Positions 24,401 to 36,000 of a stretch of 64,000 bases of DNA are shown here, piece by piece. Position numbers and translations under genes: made by a program. Source of the DNA: Lutraria lutraria. Lineage: Eukaryota > Mollusca > Bivalvia > Venerida > Mactridae. The stretch lies in assembly GCA_964023205.1 (NCBI GenBank), contig OZ026850.1:1386368-1450367 (forward strand), given 5' to 3'. Every line of letters begins with the position of its first letter. Position 1 is the stretch's first letter. A model generated the notes under the pieces. It saw only the letters and a program-made list of their open reading frames with translations. It was not told the origin of the DNA and did no database searches.

Positions 24401-27400
24401 TTTATTATTGTTAACTCACTTCATCAGTATTTATGTAACTAGCAGTTTTAATACTGCAAGTAAAATGACCACACGTACAAGTATATTTACCGTTATTTAA
24501 CCCAATTTCTCATTAGTAAAGGTTGGTAAATTTTGGAGCATGGGGAGGCAGGGAAGGTTCGGAACTAAGTTCCTGAACATTTCCAGTAACGTCAGGCTCT
24601 GACTTTACGGACACAGGTGGTGGCACACAGACATATAGGAAGGCTTTGATTCGGACACATGTAACTTTGTTCTGCTATATCTAATCAACTCAAGGTCGCA
24701 GATATTGCATTTTGTCTTCGGTTCATCGCTAAGAATCGTGAAATACAATGTATTGCTTGCCAAAACTTGGCTTTTTGTGCAGTTTGGTTGTTTGCCATTT
24801 TATTTAAACAATATTAAGTACCAGGATGCAGGAATGATGGCTCGTTCTAGAAAAATAGCGAGTACTCGGGTACTCGCGGGTAATATGGTCCCGGGTACCC
24901 GGGTACAAAATGTCTACCCGTCCCAGCTCTACGGCTGGGTACATGATTTCATCTGCTTATTCAATGTTGTTTTATAGCACATTTACAACTAACGGTCATG
25001 TAATACTATCTCTAAATAAAAATGAAATGACCATATAATAAACATAGTAGTTAGTGGACATCGACTATTGTGCTGAATAAACATGTACCATAGCTACTCA
25101 CATAGTTTCTGCAGTTTCTCAATCGAGTGATTGTTGCCTCAACCGATTTGTCTGTGGACATTGGTTTCATCCATACTTGGTCCATTGGAGGACGTAGACC
25201 ACACACATTCCTTAACAAGCACGATAGCAGAGTGATATCAAAATCTGAAGACACTGGCTTTGCCTTAATAGGTGGTAGTAACTGTTCCTGGACGACTGTT
25301 ATTTTACGATTCCTACCAGTCATCAGAGATTTAAGCGTACTACTTGTAGTTGGGTTAGTAGCCAAGTATTGTCCAAAGTCGTTGCCAACTTTACAATCAA
25401 ACAGTTTCCTCAACACTTTTGTTCCTATTTCTACTAGGAGGTACTGGTATCTGAAGTTGTATTTACCTAAACCAAAATATTAGCATAGTTCAAAATGATG
25501 GGAGTAAAACAGTATAAATTGAACCAAATTAAGAGTAAAATACAAAAGTATTCTAAACACACTGTATAATGCTCATGACAAGCTGAAACATTGAGGGTAA
25601 AATTATTTGAAGATACTAAATTACTTGCTTAATTGAATACGTGTTTATGCCATCGAGGAAATGACTTACTGAGTAAATAGCTAACTTTCTTATCATATCA
25701 CACATAATCTTTCTTAAGAGTAATGTATGTAATATGATTTCCTTTTGTAAATTTTAAGGTTAAATATTTATTCCAGAATGAATAAAAATTAATATTCTTT
25801 TTTTGTTTGTTTTTACAATGATTTTGTTGATCAAATTACATGTAGTTATTTTTAAATTAATTGCATTTTACGTATTTTATGTTTATGCATTATTTGTCAT
25901 TGCTGTTATTATTAGCTGATAGCAAATCAACAGGATTTTAAAAGTAACTTACCCAAAACCTTCATCTCAAAAGTACAAGAGTCGGTACCAATATCATTGG
26001 ACACATCAATATGGTATGATCCAGAATCCTCCATTATCAACTTATTGACCTTAACTGTGACACAATCAGCAGTGTTTGAGATTTCAATATGGTCATTCCC
26101 AGTGAGTTCAGTACCATCCTTCATGACCTTGACTGTAAAAGGACCATCTCCACTGATTGGTACGCTTAGTTCCCATGGTTCTCCTAGTGACTTGGTCTGA
26201 TCGTCAACTTTCGTATCAATTGTCGGTGCTGCTGGAATCATACAAATCTTAAAAATGAAATGCGTTACTATGTGCGTACCGGTATTTAAGGTATTAGATG
26301 TATAATGCATTACCTCCATTCTGAAGAGTACTCAAGTTCATGAATTTTATGTACAATTGACAAATTCGTTGAGGGTCATGGGTTCAAACCCCACTTGGAC
26401 CATATTTTTTCTTCTTTTTTTTAGTTTTTAGGTAATGTTTTGTACTCAAATCATGAATTTACACAGTAATATGAAGGAAAATATTCATTCCAAAATTTTT
26501 TGTTTAGATTATAGGAATTTATACATCGTTAATTAACGAAAATCAAGTAACCATGGATTTCTGACACACATCTTTTCAAAACCGGACGGTAAAACTTTTT
26601 AAAGTTTGCTATAGACATTATACACACATAGTAGTTAATTTTGAGAAAATTTCAGGTGTTGCCCCACTTTAGTTTTTATCTTAGTGATACTTATCAATTT
26701 GTTACTTTTTGGTAATAGGCAAAAATCTTGACTAAATCTTAAAGGGGCGGGGTTACATTTTTTCTGCAACATAGTAGTTCCAGACATCATATTTATACTT
26801 TGGATTGACTAAATATTGGTTTCCCTTAGACTTATACACATATTTGCATTTATTGTATCATCTGTCATAGAGGTAGATCAATTTTCATACAGGTGTCTTC
26901 ATTAGATTTTAAGGTACTATTTTACGTTGGGGGTAGAGGAACAAAAATGGTCGTAACTCTCTTAACTGATGGTGAAAGTTTTTAATAATTCACCTGTGAG
27001 TGTACTAATGGATATACAAAAGAATGACAATATTTAAAATGCAATCCTCAACACTTCATATTATACATCTAATACCTTAAAAATATAATTTCTCTCATAT
27101 TTCTAGAACATTCAAAGTTATGTTTATGAATGATATGAATAGTTTATATATAATCATACATTGAAACCTTATGGTTAAAAAGAATATACATAGTTCCCAC
27201 ATCTACAATATTTACCTCCCTTGGCAGTTATCTTGCTAGGCAAATTTCTTATGTGCTTAATAGAAAAAAATCTGAAATTGGTTATTAAACATCTCATTTT
27301 ATAAAAGTTAACTTAATCATGAAGTTGTTACGGCCATAAGCACATCAGGTGTAAGAAAATGTCATTGTCACATATAAATATCCTATATTTAGAATTATCA

Positions 27401-27921
27401 AAGCAAAAATATAAATATCTTCTATCGATGCCTGTTGAATTTGCCAAACAAGATGGCTGCCAAGGGAGGTAAATCTTGTAGATGTGGGAACTATGTATAG
27501 TGGGTGTCAACTAGCATTCTGACATGCATACCTGTAGATATAACTTTGAAATTTCGAAAAATGTAACGTATATACATTCTGATATCATTTATACTTGCTA
27601 AATAAAATGAATATGATACCACGACTCCCAAAGGTTGTTGCTTTGGAGAAATGGCACTGTAGGCCCTACATGATACATAGTCAGCATGCTTATCAACTAA
27701 GTATAGAGGATCTAAAAACAAGCATGTGTATTCTTACTGGTAGGTCCTGGGTTTTGTTCTATACCCGCCCGGAACAACAACATTTTGATAAATATCACGA
27801 CTCCAATCATCTTCACTAATTTACTAAAATCAATAAAATCCGGCATCATCATCAGTCCCGCGCCCCTTTGAGGGACAAACGTTCCCACCCTACATCGGTA
27901 GGTTGTAAGGTCTACACCCAT
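18740..27921 (-). CDS. 2A-leader / Ig / HEPN / NACHT / LRR receptor, seven coding exons
   Basis: Predicted intracellular NLR-type immune sensor of about 1313 aa. Coding exons on the minus strand are 27921-27738, 26231-25953, 25466-25102, 23900-23832, 23234-22991, 21933-21835 and 21441-18740. All have consensus GT/AG borders, phases agree at every junction, and the summed length (3942 nt) is divisible by three. Domains in order: hydrophobic leader with 2A-like NPGP (to residue 60), I-set Ig (about 62-154), DZIP3-type HEPN (about 155-300), helical linker (to about 413), NACHT (Walker A 503-510, Walker B 601-610), winged-helix-type region, and LRR-like tail (from about 1000). Exon 6 has an alternative donor six bases upstream. 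The start is uncertain: Met at 27921 has a good context, with further Mets at 27852-27844. Introns hold several MITEs. The architecture is inferred from sequence; expression is unproven. Confidence 0.82.
21835..21933 (-). CDS. Exon 6: short linker exon
   Basis: A 99-nt exon, phase 1-1, acceptor tttttttag. The peptide includes NRKEQIIIYKRVLVDDREEL and ends PNVDDGS. The donor is either TCTG|gtatat (21835) or GATG|gttctg (21841); both keep frame, and the first looks stronger. Confidence 0.65.
22991..23234 (-). CDS. Exon 5: helical linker
   Basis: A 244-nt exon (phase 0 in, 1 out), acceptor ttttcag, donor GAAG|gtacat. It encodes ILSELNRHCGKDG, then ALIDAASHMDIDEEMRNHF, then a charged heptad-like helix (KIEVMKLRDVVEKM). 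It probably forms a coiled-coil linker between HEPN and NACHT. Confidence 0.78.
23832..23900 (-). CDS. Exon 4: end of HEPN, supplies the catalytic-motif His
   Basis: A 69-nt, phase 0-0 exon between tttttag and GAT|gtaagt. It encodes LLHSGTVV through KWTELND, matching the end of DZIP3-type HEPN domains. Joined to exon 3 it makes R-N-Y-L-L-H, the R-x4-H motif. Too short to be found by ORF length; supported by phase and domain continuity. Confidence 0.8.
24067..24931. mobile_element. hAT-like non-autonomous element in intron 3 of the NLR gene
   Basis: The left end tagagctgggacgagtactc and right end (complement) tagagctgggacgggtagac are inverted. Both ends are followed by clusters of gggtaccc/gagtactcg palindromes. 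About 865 bp; no transposase frame found. The terminal sequence is of the kind seen in hAT elements, but no clear 8-bp target duplication could be read. Confidence 0.65.
25102..25466 (-). CDS. Exon 3: DZIP3-type HEPN domain, N-terminal part
   Basis: A 365-nt exon (phase 1 in, phase 0 out). The peptide begins GKYNFRYQYLLVEIGTKVLR, followed by KLFDCKV, then SSDFDITLLSCLLRNVCGL and PP, then VEATITRLRNCRNY at the donor (TAT|gtgagt). This is the pattern of the HEPN domain first defined in the E3 ligase DZIP3, often found in molluscan and other invertebrate NACHT proteins. HEPN domains are helical and many are RNases using R-x4-6-H. The Arg-Asn of that motif is at the end of this exon and the His is on exon 4. 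Confidence 0.85.
25953..26231 (-). CDS. Exon 2: I-set immunoglobulin domain
   Basis: A 279-nt exon, phase 1 at both ends, encodes one complete Ig domain. It opens APTIDTKVDDQTKSLGEPW, has FTVKVMKDGTEL in the C-C' region, and carries the I-set signature LIMEDSGSYHIDVSNDIGTD (D-x-G-x-Y) in the E-F region. The first canonical Cys is replaced (ELSVPISG, where Leu-x-Cys is usual) and Trp is replaced by Val in KVMKDG. The fold probably survives without the disulphide, consistent with a cytosolic titin-like Ig. 1-1 phase exons are typical of shuffled Ig domains. Confidence 0.88.
26231..27184. other. NLR intron 1, proximal part, with a tRNA-like B box
   Basis: Contains gggttcaaaccccacttggacca at about 26378-26401, the 3' half of a tRNA or SINE head without a matching A box, followed by a T-rich run. 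Otherwise nothing is seen. Confidence 0.4.
27185..27499. mobile_element. MITE family F with ~65-bp inverted ends
   Basis: The left end tatacatagttcccacatct and right end agatgtgggaactatgtata are perfect inverted copies. Similarity extends about 65 bp inward (ttacctcccttggcag). It lies in intron 1 of the NLR gene, between the 2A exon and the Ig exon. A one-ended remnant of family B (27615-27662) lies next to it. Confidence 0.8.
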
Positions 27922-27929
27922 ATTTATAT
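27738..27929 (-). CDS. Exon 1: hydrophobic leader ending in a 2A-like recoding motif
   Basis: The frame from the Met at 27921 reads to a phase-1 donor (ACC A|GTAAGA, after 27738). It contains the hydrophobic stretch MIGVVIFIKMLLF and then RAGIEQNPGPT. This is the shape of a 2A or 2A-like peptide: the ribosome omits the Gly-Pro bond in NPG|P (codons 27747-27742) and continues. The usual Asp of D(V/I)ExNPGP is Gly here. 2A-like leaders on NLR-family proteins have been described in sea urchin, where they act as signal sequences when not skipped; a similar role here is inference. An acceptor-like ttattttcag precedes 27929, so a 5' UTR exon may lie upstream. Confidence 0.75.
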
Positions 27930-30076
27930 CTGAAAATAACCCAAATAAATGTATAAACTGCAGTAAAATAATCAAACTGTCCTAACGAACTGTGTCAGAC
28001 GACTGCATTTGTAAAGAGGCGGGAAATAGTGAACAAAAAAATGGCAAAAGGGAAACAACTCTTGTATGTCTAGGTGACACGGTCAAACTCCACTTAATTA
28101 GTACTGTTGAAAGGTCGGCCCCGTTATATAAACTTTGTTTTCAATATCTTATTAGTTTTATAATGATAATATTTATCATCATTTTAATAAAAATGATCGC
28201 TTTTAAAAACACAATTACTCGGGAAACCATCACTATGTCTGTTTAAGTGATTTTACTTTTCCCATACTTCACCCACCAATACGTACGTAAACTAGAAAGT
28301 AAAACCAACTTCATTCTATAATTCATGCAAACACGGTTATCAAAAAAAATAAGTAAAATAAATTATAATGAATTAATATTTATATGATGGCAGAAATAAC
28401 ATCCGACGGAGAAAGTGGTCATATGGAAAGCTGTCACTATTGACAACGGTGGACCAATCAAATTAACAACAAGTCACGGTATCGTTCTAAGCTACATCAT
28501 GTTTGATATAGTTTAAACCAACGAAACCTCACCCTTATTCCAGGGGGAAGAAGAAAATAAGATTACGTCATATTTTACAAGTTTAATCTTCCATGAGGCG
28601 CACTGTATCATAGTCACTAGTGATTTAAAAGTACATGTACACATAATAATTTTTTTTTTGAATATGAACTAGCGGATTCAAGGGTGGGGTGCATTCAATG
28701 TTAACCTAATATCTTAAATATTACGACCCCCGCCCTAGCCTGAAATCCTGGATACGCCTCTGCACGTATCTTTTCAATGAAATCTTGATGATAAAACTAC
28801 CTTTAGGACAAAATTTATGGTGTTTGGTTTCCCGTTTATATATATCGTTCAACATTTTATTAAATAAGAGTAGATTTAATGCATTACACACATACAGAAA
28901 AAAAACATAATAATTATGTCTTACATGAATTATGTCCTAGCTAGGGTCATCAATCCGTCATTTTTCTCCTTCTGTGTGGCACATAATGATGGCGTCCTGT
29001 TTACGAATGTTTTATATTGACGTTGGATTCGAATTCCACATTAATACACTTCTCGTATAGCACTTTATGTAAAAGAGTATGAATATGTGTTATAAAGGTT
29101 AAGAAAGTTTTGCTTTTAACCAATCAACGGGTATAACTATACAAATATAATTGTTCACTTAATTTTATAAATCCGTTCTATGTATGCATGACTAGTGTCC
29201 GTCGGGTTTGAGTACGCGTGACATTATGTATAAGAAAAATATAGCTCCGGTTTCATTCGGTTATTTCCCTCTTAATTTCATTGATGAACAAACATTTTTG
29301 CGCATGTGCTGGGAACATTCGGAATACTTCGGCCGATTCCGTGTTTAAAATTCATCTAGATGAGTCGGTTGATTGTGATTTGTATAAGTACTTCATACCC
29401 CATGTAGTCTCACGTTACAACTACTAGACACACTTCGGTAAAGGTTTAAAACTTGCAAAATCTGACAGACATTGATTTTTATCTTACGGTATTGAATGAC
29501 AATACAAATTACCGACTTGTTATAGCTTCTACGTAGTTAAGACAGTTTTATAATTTTAACTCATAATCTTTGCCTTAATGTTTTATTAATTAACAATATA
29601 CCCTTTGTCACAACATGTTTAGTCAAGGAAACATCACAAGTGCAAATATTCTGTAAATTTAATTTTCTCACCCTCCTTCCACCGACGATGGCAACAGGGA
29701 ATTTAAAATAATCTTAAGTTTTCACTCGTACAGACACGATAATTATGTCACATAAACTCAGTTTTTCACTCGTATAAACAAGGTAATAAAGTCATACAGG
29801 TAAAATTTGATGTAATATAATGTTTATAAGATGGAAGATACGAAATCAAACCTAAAATCAGGTAGATAATTCAATGTACGTTTCACTTAAGCTGTATCCG
29901 CTTCATCTGGGCTCGGCCTTCTTATGTCCTATAAGTTCCGGGCATGTGCCATATGCTGTCATCACGTGATCACAGAAGCAAACTGTAGACCAATCAAATG
30001 TTCGATAGATTGAAACGTGTTCTATTTTTACAAATACGACCCAGCAACAGTCGCTGTGTGCAAACACGAACCGTTG
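27930..30076. other. Upstream region of the NLR gene; no further gene seen
   Basis: The promoter or 5' UTR exon of the minus-strand NLR gene should be here, but no TATA or initiator could be assigned. A phrase cctagcctgaaatcctggatacgcctctg (about 28732-28761) looks like a transposon end. The remaining sequence is AT-rich without supported ORFs. Confidence 0.4.
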
Positions 30077-33000
30077 CTTACAGTTTGTCCTAATTTCTCG
30101 ACCAATGAAATGTCCGCATTTCATTTGAAATTTGAAAAATATATCGCATAAAAAGTGCCGAAACCCTGATATGGAGAAAATAAGTGCTACGTGACCAAAC
30201 GCTGAATAGGGCGGTGCAAATTGCACGGTTAAGGGTGACGTAATAAATAGTAGAGGAAAAAATTCTCAAAAGAGGCCTAGTTAACGAATAACGTGGACCC
30301 AAAAAGTAACAAGGCGTGTCATATATCAAAATGTTCGGGAGGGTTTGAAGTTTTACCAAAGCCCGGCAGGCATTTGAAATTCTGGCGGCGAGCCAAGAAA
30401 TCCAAGATGGCGTCCAAGATGGCCGCCATTTCAGTTATATAGAGAGAAAAAATGAAAATATCCCGTAAAATAATTTCATGAGAGGGTACACTTTAAATTA
30501 TAGGCAAATAAGATAAACATATGTTGTACTCATTTTATCATGCATTGCATGGTTTTTTGAAGGTCAAACCCAAGGTCACTGACCGGGTCAAAAGGTCAAA
30601 TTCACGAAAAAATAACCATATCACCACCAATTGTTTTCTATTATGCTAAGAAATGATATTATAGATAACAATTATTCATGTTATAATGAAGCATTGTTAT
30701 TGTCTTATATCATAACAAAACATTATCATTCTTTTGTTACCATAGGAACAATCAAAATGGCTTCCAAGATGGCCGCCATTTCAGAATTATATAGAGAGAA
30801 AAATAAAAATGTCCTGGTAAAAGGTTACATGAGAGGGTACACATAAAACTACAAACAAATAATATCAACATAAGATGTCCTCATTTCATCATGCATTTTA
30901 GGACTTCCAGAAGGTCAATCTCAAGGTCACAGACCAGGTCAAAAGGTCAAATTCACTAAAAAATAACCATATCACCACCAATTGTTTTCTATTATGCTAA
31001 GAAATGATATAATAGATAACAATTATTCATGGTATAATGAAGCATCGTTATTGTCTTATATCAAAACAAAATGATATCATTCCTTTGTTACCATAGGAAC
31101 AATCAAAATGGCTTCCAAGATGGCCGCCATTTCAGAATTATATAGAGAAAAAATAAAAAATATCCTGTAAAATAGTTACACGAGAGGGTACACATGAAAC
31201 TATAGACAAATAATATCAACATAAGTTGCCCTTATTCTTCATGCATTTTAGGACTTTCAGAAGGTCAAACTCAAGGTCACTGACTAGGCCAAAAGGTCAA
31301 ATTTAGCTAAAGATCACCTTATCACCGCTAATTTGGTTCTGAAATGATAACCAGTTACATAATGGACAATAATTATTCATTTTAAAACTAATCATGGTTG
31401 TTGTCTTTCACCATAATGAAATAATATTCATTTGTTACCATAGAAACCATTAAGATGGCTTCCAAGATGATCGTCTTTTGTAAATTAATTACTAACATTT
31501 TGCTTTTAGTACATGAACTGTTTTCGACTTTGAAAATTATTCACAATCAGTAGAGAATACAAGTTGAATTAATGGTATACATTTAACTGGACATTTTACG
31601 AATGGCCATATTGACCAACCTACTGTCATATACAAGGTCATATGTTTTTAATCCAGGACCTGAGACCTTTTTCAAATTACAAGGAAATTTCTCATTTAGT
31701 GATTGCATTACCATTACACTACTAAGACAGATGTGTTACTGTATGTTTTAATGTCGGAACGTCGTGCTTTGGAATTGTTGCCATGAAAACGCATACGATA
31801 GATAGCAGTTATGTAAGTTTTAATTTGTATTATTCTGTATCAGTTCAGAGTGCAGCTGGAACCTTTCAGCAGTGATCTCTTATCAGAAACCCTCTGAGAG
31901 ACCACAAACATACTTCAATTCTCCACCTACATCATCAACGTTCCTGAGCCAGAAACTGCTTAATTCATTCAGTTGGAGGAACTGATGGCACAATATGGTC
32001 TGTCTGCATTTATTCTGGTTGACCGATTTGAAAGCAGTGGTGCTGCCCATGGAAAGGTTTTTCAAACTCACATAAGTTGAGACATACTACATTAGTCTGC
32101 AGAGGTCGTGTTCTTTTCAGTAATAATGTCAGCCCCCAATAATTTCAACAAATTGTACACTACTTTGTAAAGAGTCACGGGACTAATTCATGAATCAGTG
32201 TTCTTCTATATGTGCGGACAAGGCAGACTGAGCTTGAAGTGTTTTCTTATCGAAAGGGACGTCTATTTTTTAAAAGCAGGTTTGCATGGATTTGTTTTTT
32301 GTATGGTGAGGCAGGTCTGAGGGAATAGCTGTCGGAATCCGAGATACGTAATTGTTAATTAATAATATTAATCTCAATAAAATACCAGCTGGCAAAGATT
32401 TTGATAGAGGAATTTCTGTGTTTTGTTTTGGTAGTTAATGAGACACCAAACAGCCTCCTTTCACAATATATAAAACATATTTTAATGAAATAATGCAACA
32501 TTTACTGAAAATATTGTTCATTACCATCTCAAAGCTGAGACATGCCTGATGTATTGTTGGAGACATCTGTTGAACAATTGCTGGACAAACTTCGGACAAA
32601 AGGCTGGGAACTCTCTCCTTAATTTCAGTTTTGGGATCACTATCTCATGAACACTTCTAAGCCATTCAAGCTCTTCCTGAATTCTTCCCGTCATGCAGAG
32701 TGGGAGGTTAATAAGTTTTCATATTTGATAAAACATATATTTATGACTTTTTCTTTTCAATTCGATGAAGGAAATCAAAGGATCATGTCGTATGAAAATC
32801 ATATGGGTCATTTTTAGATTAAGTTGAGATTCTTTCTTCAAAGTTTGATGTTATGTTAAAAGATACTGATTTTGTATAGACACAATTACGAGTTCTGTCC
32901 TTAAGGTCGGATTCATAATATGTGATGGTATGACACTGGTGTTGTCATATCCATTATTGTATACAGCAATATGTCCCAAACATTTTTGAACTTTTATTTA

Positions 33001-36000
33001 AAAGTAGATCTATCTGTAAATGTTGTTTCGACAGCTTCATTGAGCTCAGTGCTAGATTTAATAATTAAAGGAGGTTGGGATCAATCAGATTCAGTTTAAA
33101 AGCCTTTGGTTACCTTCAAAGATGAGAGTTCTAGTATTAGATCTGAAACAGGCGCTGTGTAACTTGTAAACTTTAGGAAGGAACTCAAAATGTTTACATG
33201 CAGTGTCTTGTCCAGAATTCTGTAGAAATTATGCAAGGTAACCAGACATTTGTTGCAGTGGTGTTTGGGTGATACATTGCAGTTTTTTAGATGTGTCTGT
33301 TACCTTCCATAATTATTTACAAATCAAGAACAAGTTGAGACTAAAATGTTGCTTCATGCAAAGTTTGTTTCAGATAAATGTATACAGTTAAATGTCTACA
33401 GTCCCATTTATTAGGTTTCATTTATTAGCCACTACATCACCTTAAAAGAACTGCCAGAAGGCTTTTAACCTCCTGAAAGTAGTCGCTCATGATTTGGGAG
33501 TTATTATAGATTTCTTATTTGTTTGAAACTGGACTGCGAAACCATTGTACATGGATCAGCTAAAAAAGTCATAATCTGGAAACCCATGATTCAATATAAT
33601 TATAATCTTTGTTTAGGATTAGTCCTTGGAGCCTTTAAAACCTCTGCCGGTAAAAAGCCTCTCTGTTGCGAAAAATAAACCTTCCGTTTATCTTAGCAGA
33701 CAAAAACTTGTGATTCCACCACTTGATATACATGTATGTATGTATGTCTCAATTCGTTCTGGATCTCCATGTGAATATGGGATACTTCGCAGAGTATAGT
33801 TCCATATATATCGCCCTGGACTCTTAAATTGGCAGAGTTTTGCTTCGACCTCACTTGTGAAAAATGTCAGGAACAGACAGTGGCCCTTTCCAAACCAAAT
33901 ACAAATCAATGAACTTGAACAAATTTATTGTACACATCAACCAATTTCTACTGATGACTGTAGAGATTGTGATACTGTTGCAGGTGCAGTAGTATCTAGG
34001 CATAAAATGCCGTCTTCCAGACTAGTCCTCTTTTTTCAGCTAGGATGAAGATCATTGATCTTGTCCTCGATCTCACTGAAGAATCAACCAGTAATCATTT
34101 CATCATGTTCTCAGACTTATTATCTACCTTACAATCCCAATGTGTACATGTAATAGGAACTAGAAAAGTGCTCCTGTATCTTCGAGCAAATCTCTAGCCA
34201 AAATATGTATTTTACCGGCTCCCTGGTCACATGGAAAAACATAATGATGGGGCTGATGCAAGTTCTAAATCAGCCATATACACTGATTTTAAATCTTCTA
34301 TCTATTTTTAACCTTATCTGATCTTCCCGACAGAACCTTTGGGATGCCAGCATTGATAAGAAACTTCATTTTGTCAAACCAACTCGCGACCGATGACAGC
34401 CCACTTATAGGTCCATTTGTTGGGAACAAGTGATGATATCTAGAATAAAATGTATATTTGGTCATTCTTGTTAAACCCATTCTTACTTCCAATCATGAAA
34501 TGCCTGAATGTGTACTCATGAACATCAGTTTTACCCATCATTATAAGATAAATATTTCTTATCCATTATGTAACTGGTTATCATAACAGACATAAATAAG
34601 CGGTGATAATGTGACCTTTAGCTGAATTTGACCTTGAGGTTGACCTTCTGGAAGTCCTAAAATGCATGATGAAATGAGGACATCTTATGTTGATATTATT
34701 TGTTTGTAGCTTTATGTGTACCCTCTCATGTAACTATTTACCAGGACATTTTTATTTTTTCTCTATTTAATTCTGAAATGGCGGCCATCTTGGAAACCAT
34801 TTTGATTGCTCCAATGGTAACAAAGGAATGATAATATTTTGTTATGATATAAGACAATAATAATGCTTCATTTTAACATGAATAATTGTTATCTATTATA
34901 TCATTTGTTAGAATAATAGAAAACAACTGCTGGTGATATGGTTATAGTTTTTGTTGTAAATTTGACCTTTTGACCTGGTCTGTGACCTTGAGGTTGACCT
35001 TCTGGAAGTCCTTAAATGCATGATGAAATGAGAACATCTAATGTTGATATTATTTGTTTGTAGTTTTATATGTACCCTCTAATGTAACTATTTACCAGGA
35101 CATTTTTATTTTTCTCTCTATATAATTCTAAAATGGCGGCCATCTTGGAAGCCATTTTGATTGTTCCTATGGTAACAAAAGAATGATTATATTTTGTTAT
35201 GATATAAGACAATAACGATGCTTCATTATAACATAAATAATTGTTATCTATAATATCATTTCTTAGCATAATAGAAAACAATTGGTGGTTATATGGTTAT
35301 TTTTTAGTGAATTTGACCTTTTGACCTGGTATGTGACCTTGAGATTGACCTTCTGGAAGTCCTAAAATGCATGATGAAATGAGGACATCTTATGTTGATA
35401 TTATTTGTTTGTAGTTTTATGTGTACCCTCACATGTAACTTTTTACCAGGACATTTTTATTTTTCTCTATATATAAATCTGAAATGGCGGCCATCTTGGA
35501 AGCCATTTTAATTGCTCCTATGGTAACAAAGGAATGATAATATTTTGTTATGATATAAGACAATAACAATGCTTCATTACAACATGAATAATTGTTATCT
35601 TTAATATCATTTCTTGGCATAATAGAAAACAATTGGTGGTGATATTGTTATTTTTTCGTGAATTTGACCTTTTGACCCGGTCTGTGACCTTGGGTTTGAC
35701 CTTCAAAAAACCATGCAATGCATGATAAAATGAGTACAACACATGTTTATCTTATTTGCCTATAATTTAAAGTGTACCCTCTTATGAAATTATTTTACGG
35801 GATATTTTCATTTTTTCTCTCTATATAACTGAAATGGCGGCCATCTTGGACGCCATCTTGGATTTCTTGGCTCGCCGCCAGAATTTCAAATGCCTGCCGG
35901 GCTTTGGTAAAACTTCAAACCCTCCCGAACATTTTGATATATGACACGCCTTGTTACTTTTTTGGGCCATGTTGATCTTCCAAATTGGCTAATATTTCCT

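Noticed and set aside
25127..25483. Plus-strand 118-codon ORF opposite the HEPN exon
   Set aside because: Antisense shadow; the minus strand matches the HEPN domain and splices in phase on both sides.
33857..34200. piggyBac transposase in the foldback element
   Set aside because: Only a vague pattern across a frameshift; none of the diagnostic acidic motifs was clear.
35066..35742. Family of ~70-codon ORFs beginning MFSIM in the foldback arms
   Set aside because: They recur only because the ~355-bp unit recurs, on both strands of the two arms, and show no domain.
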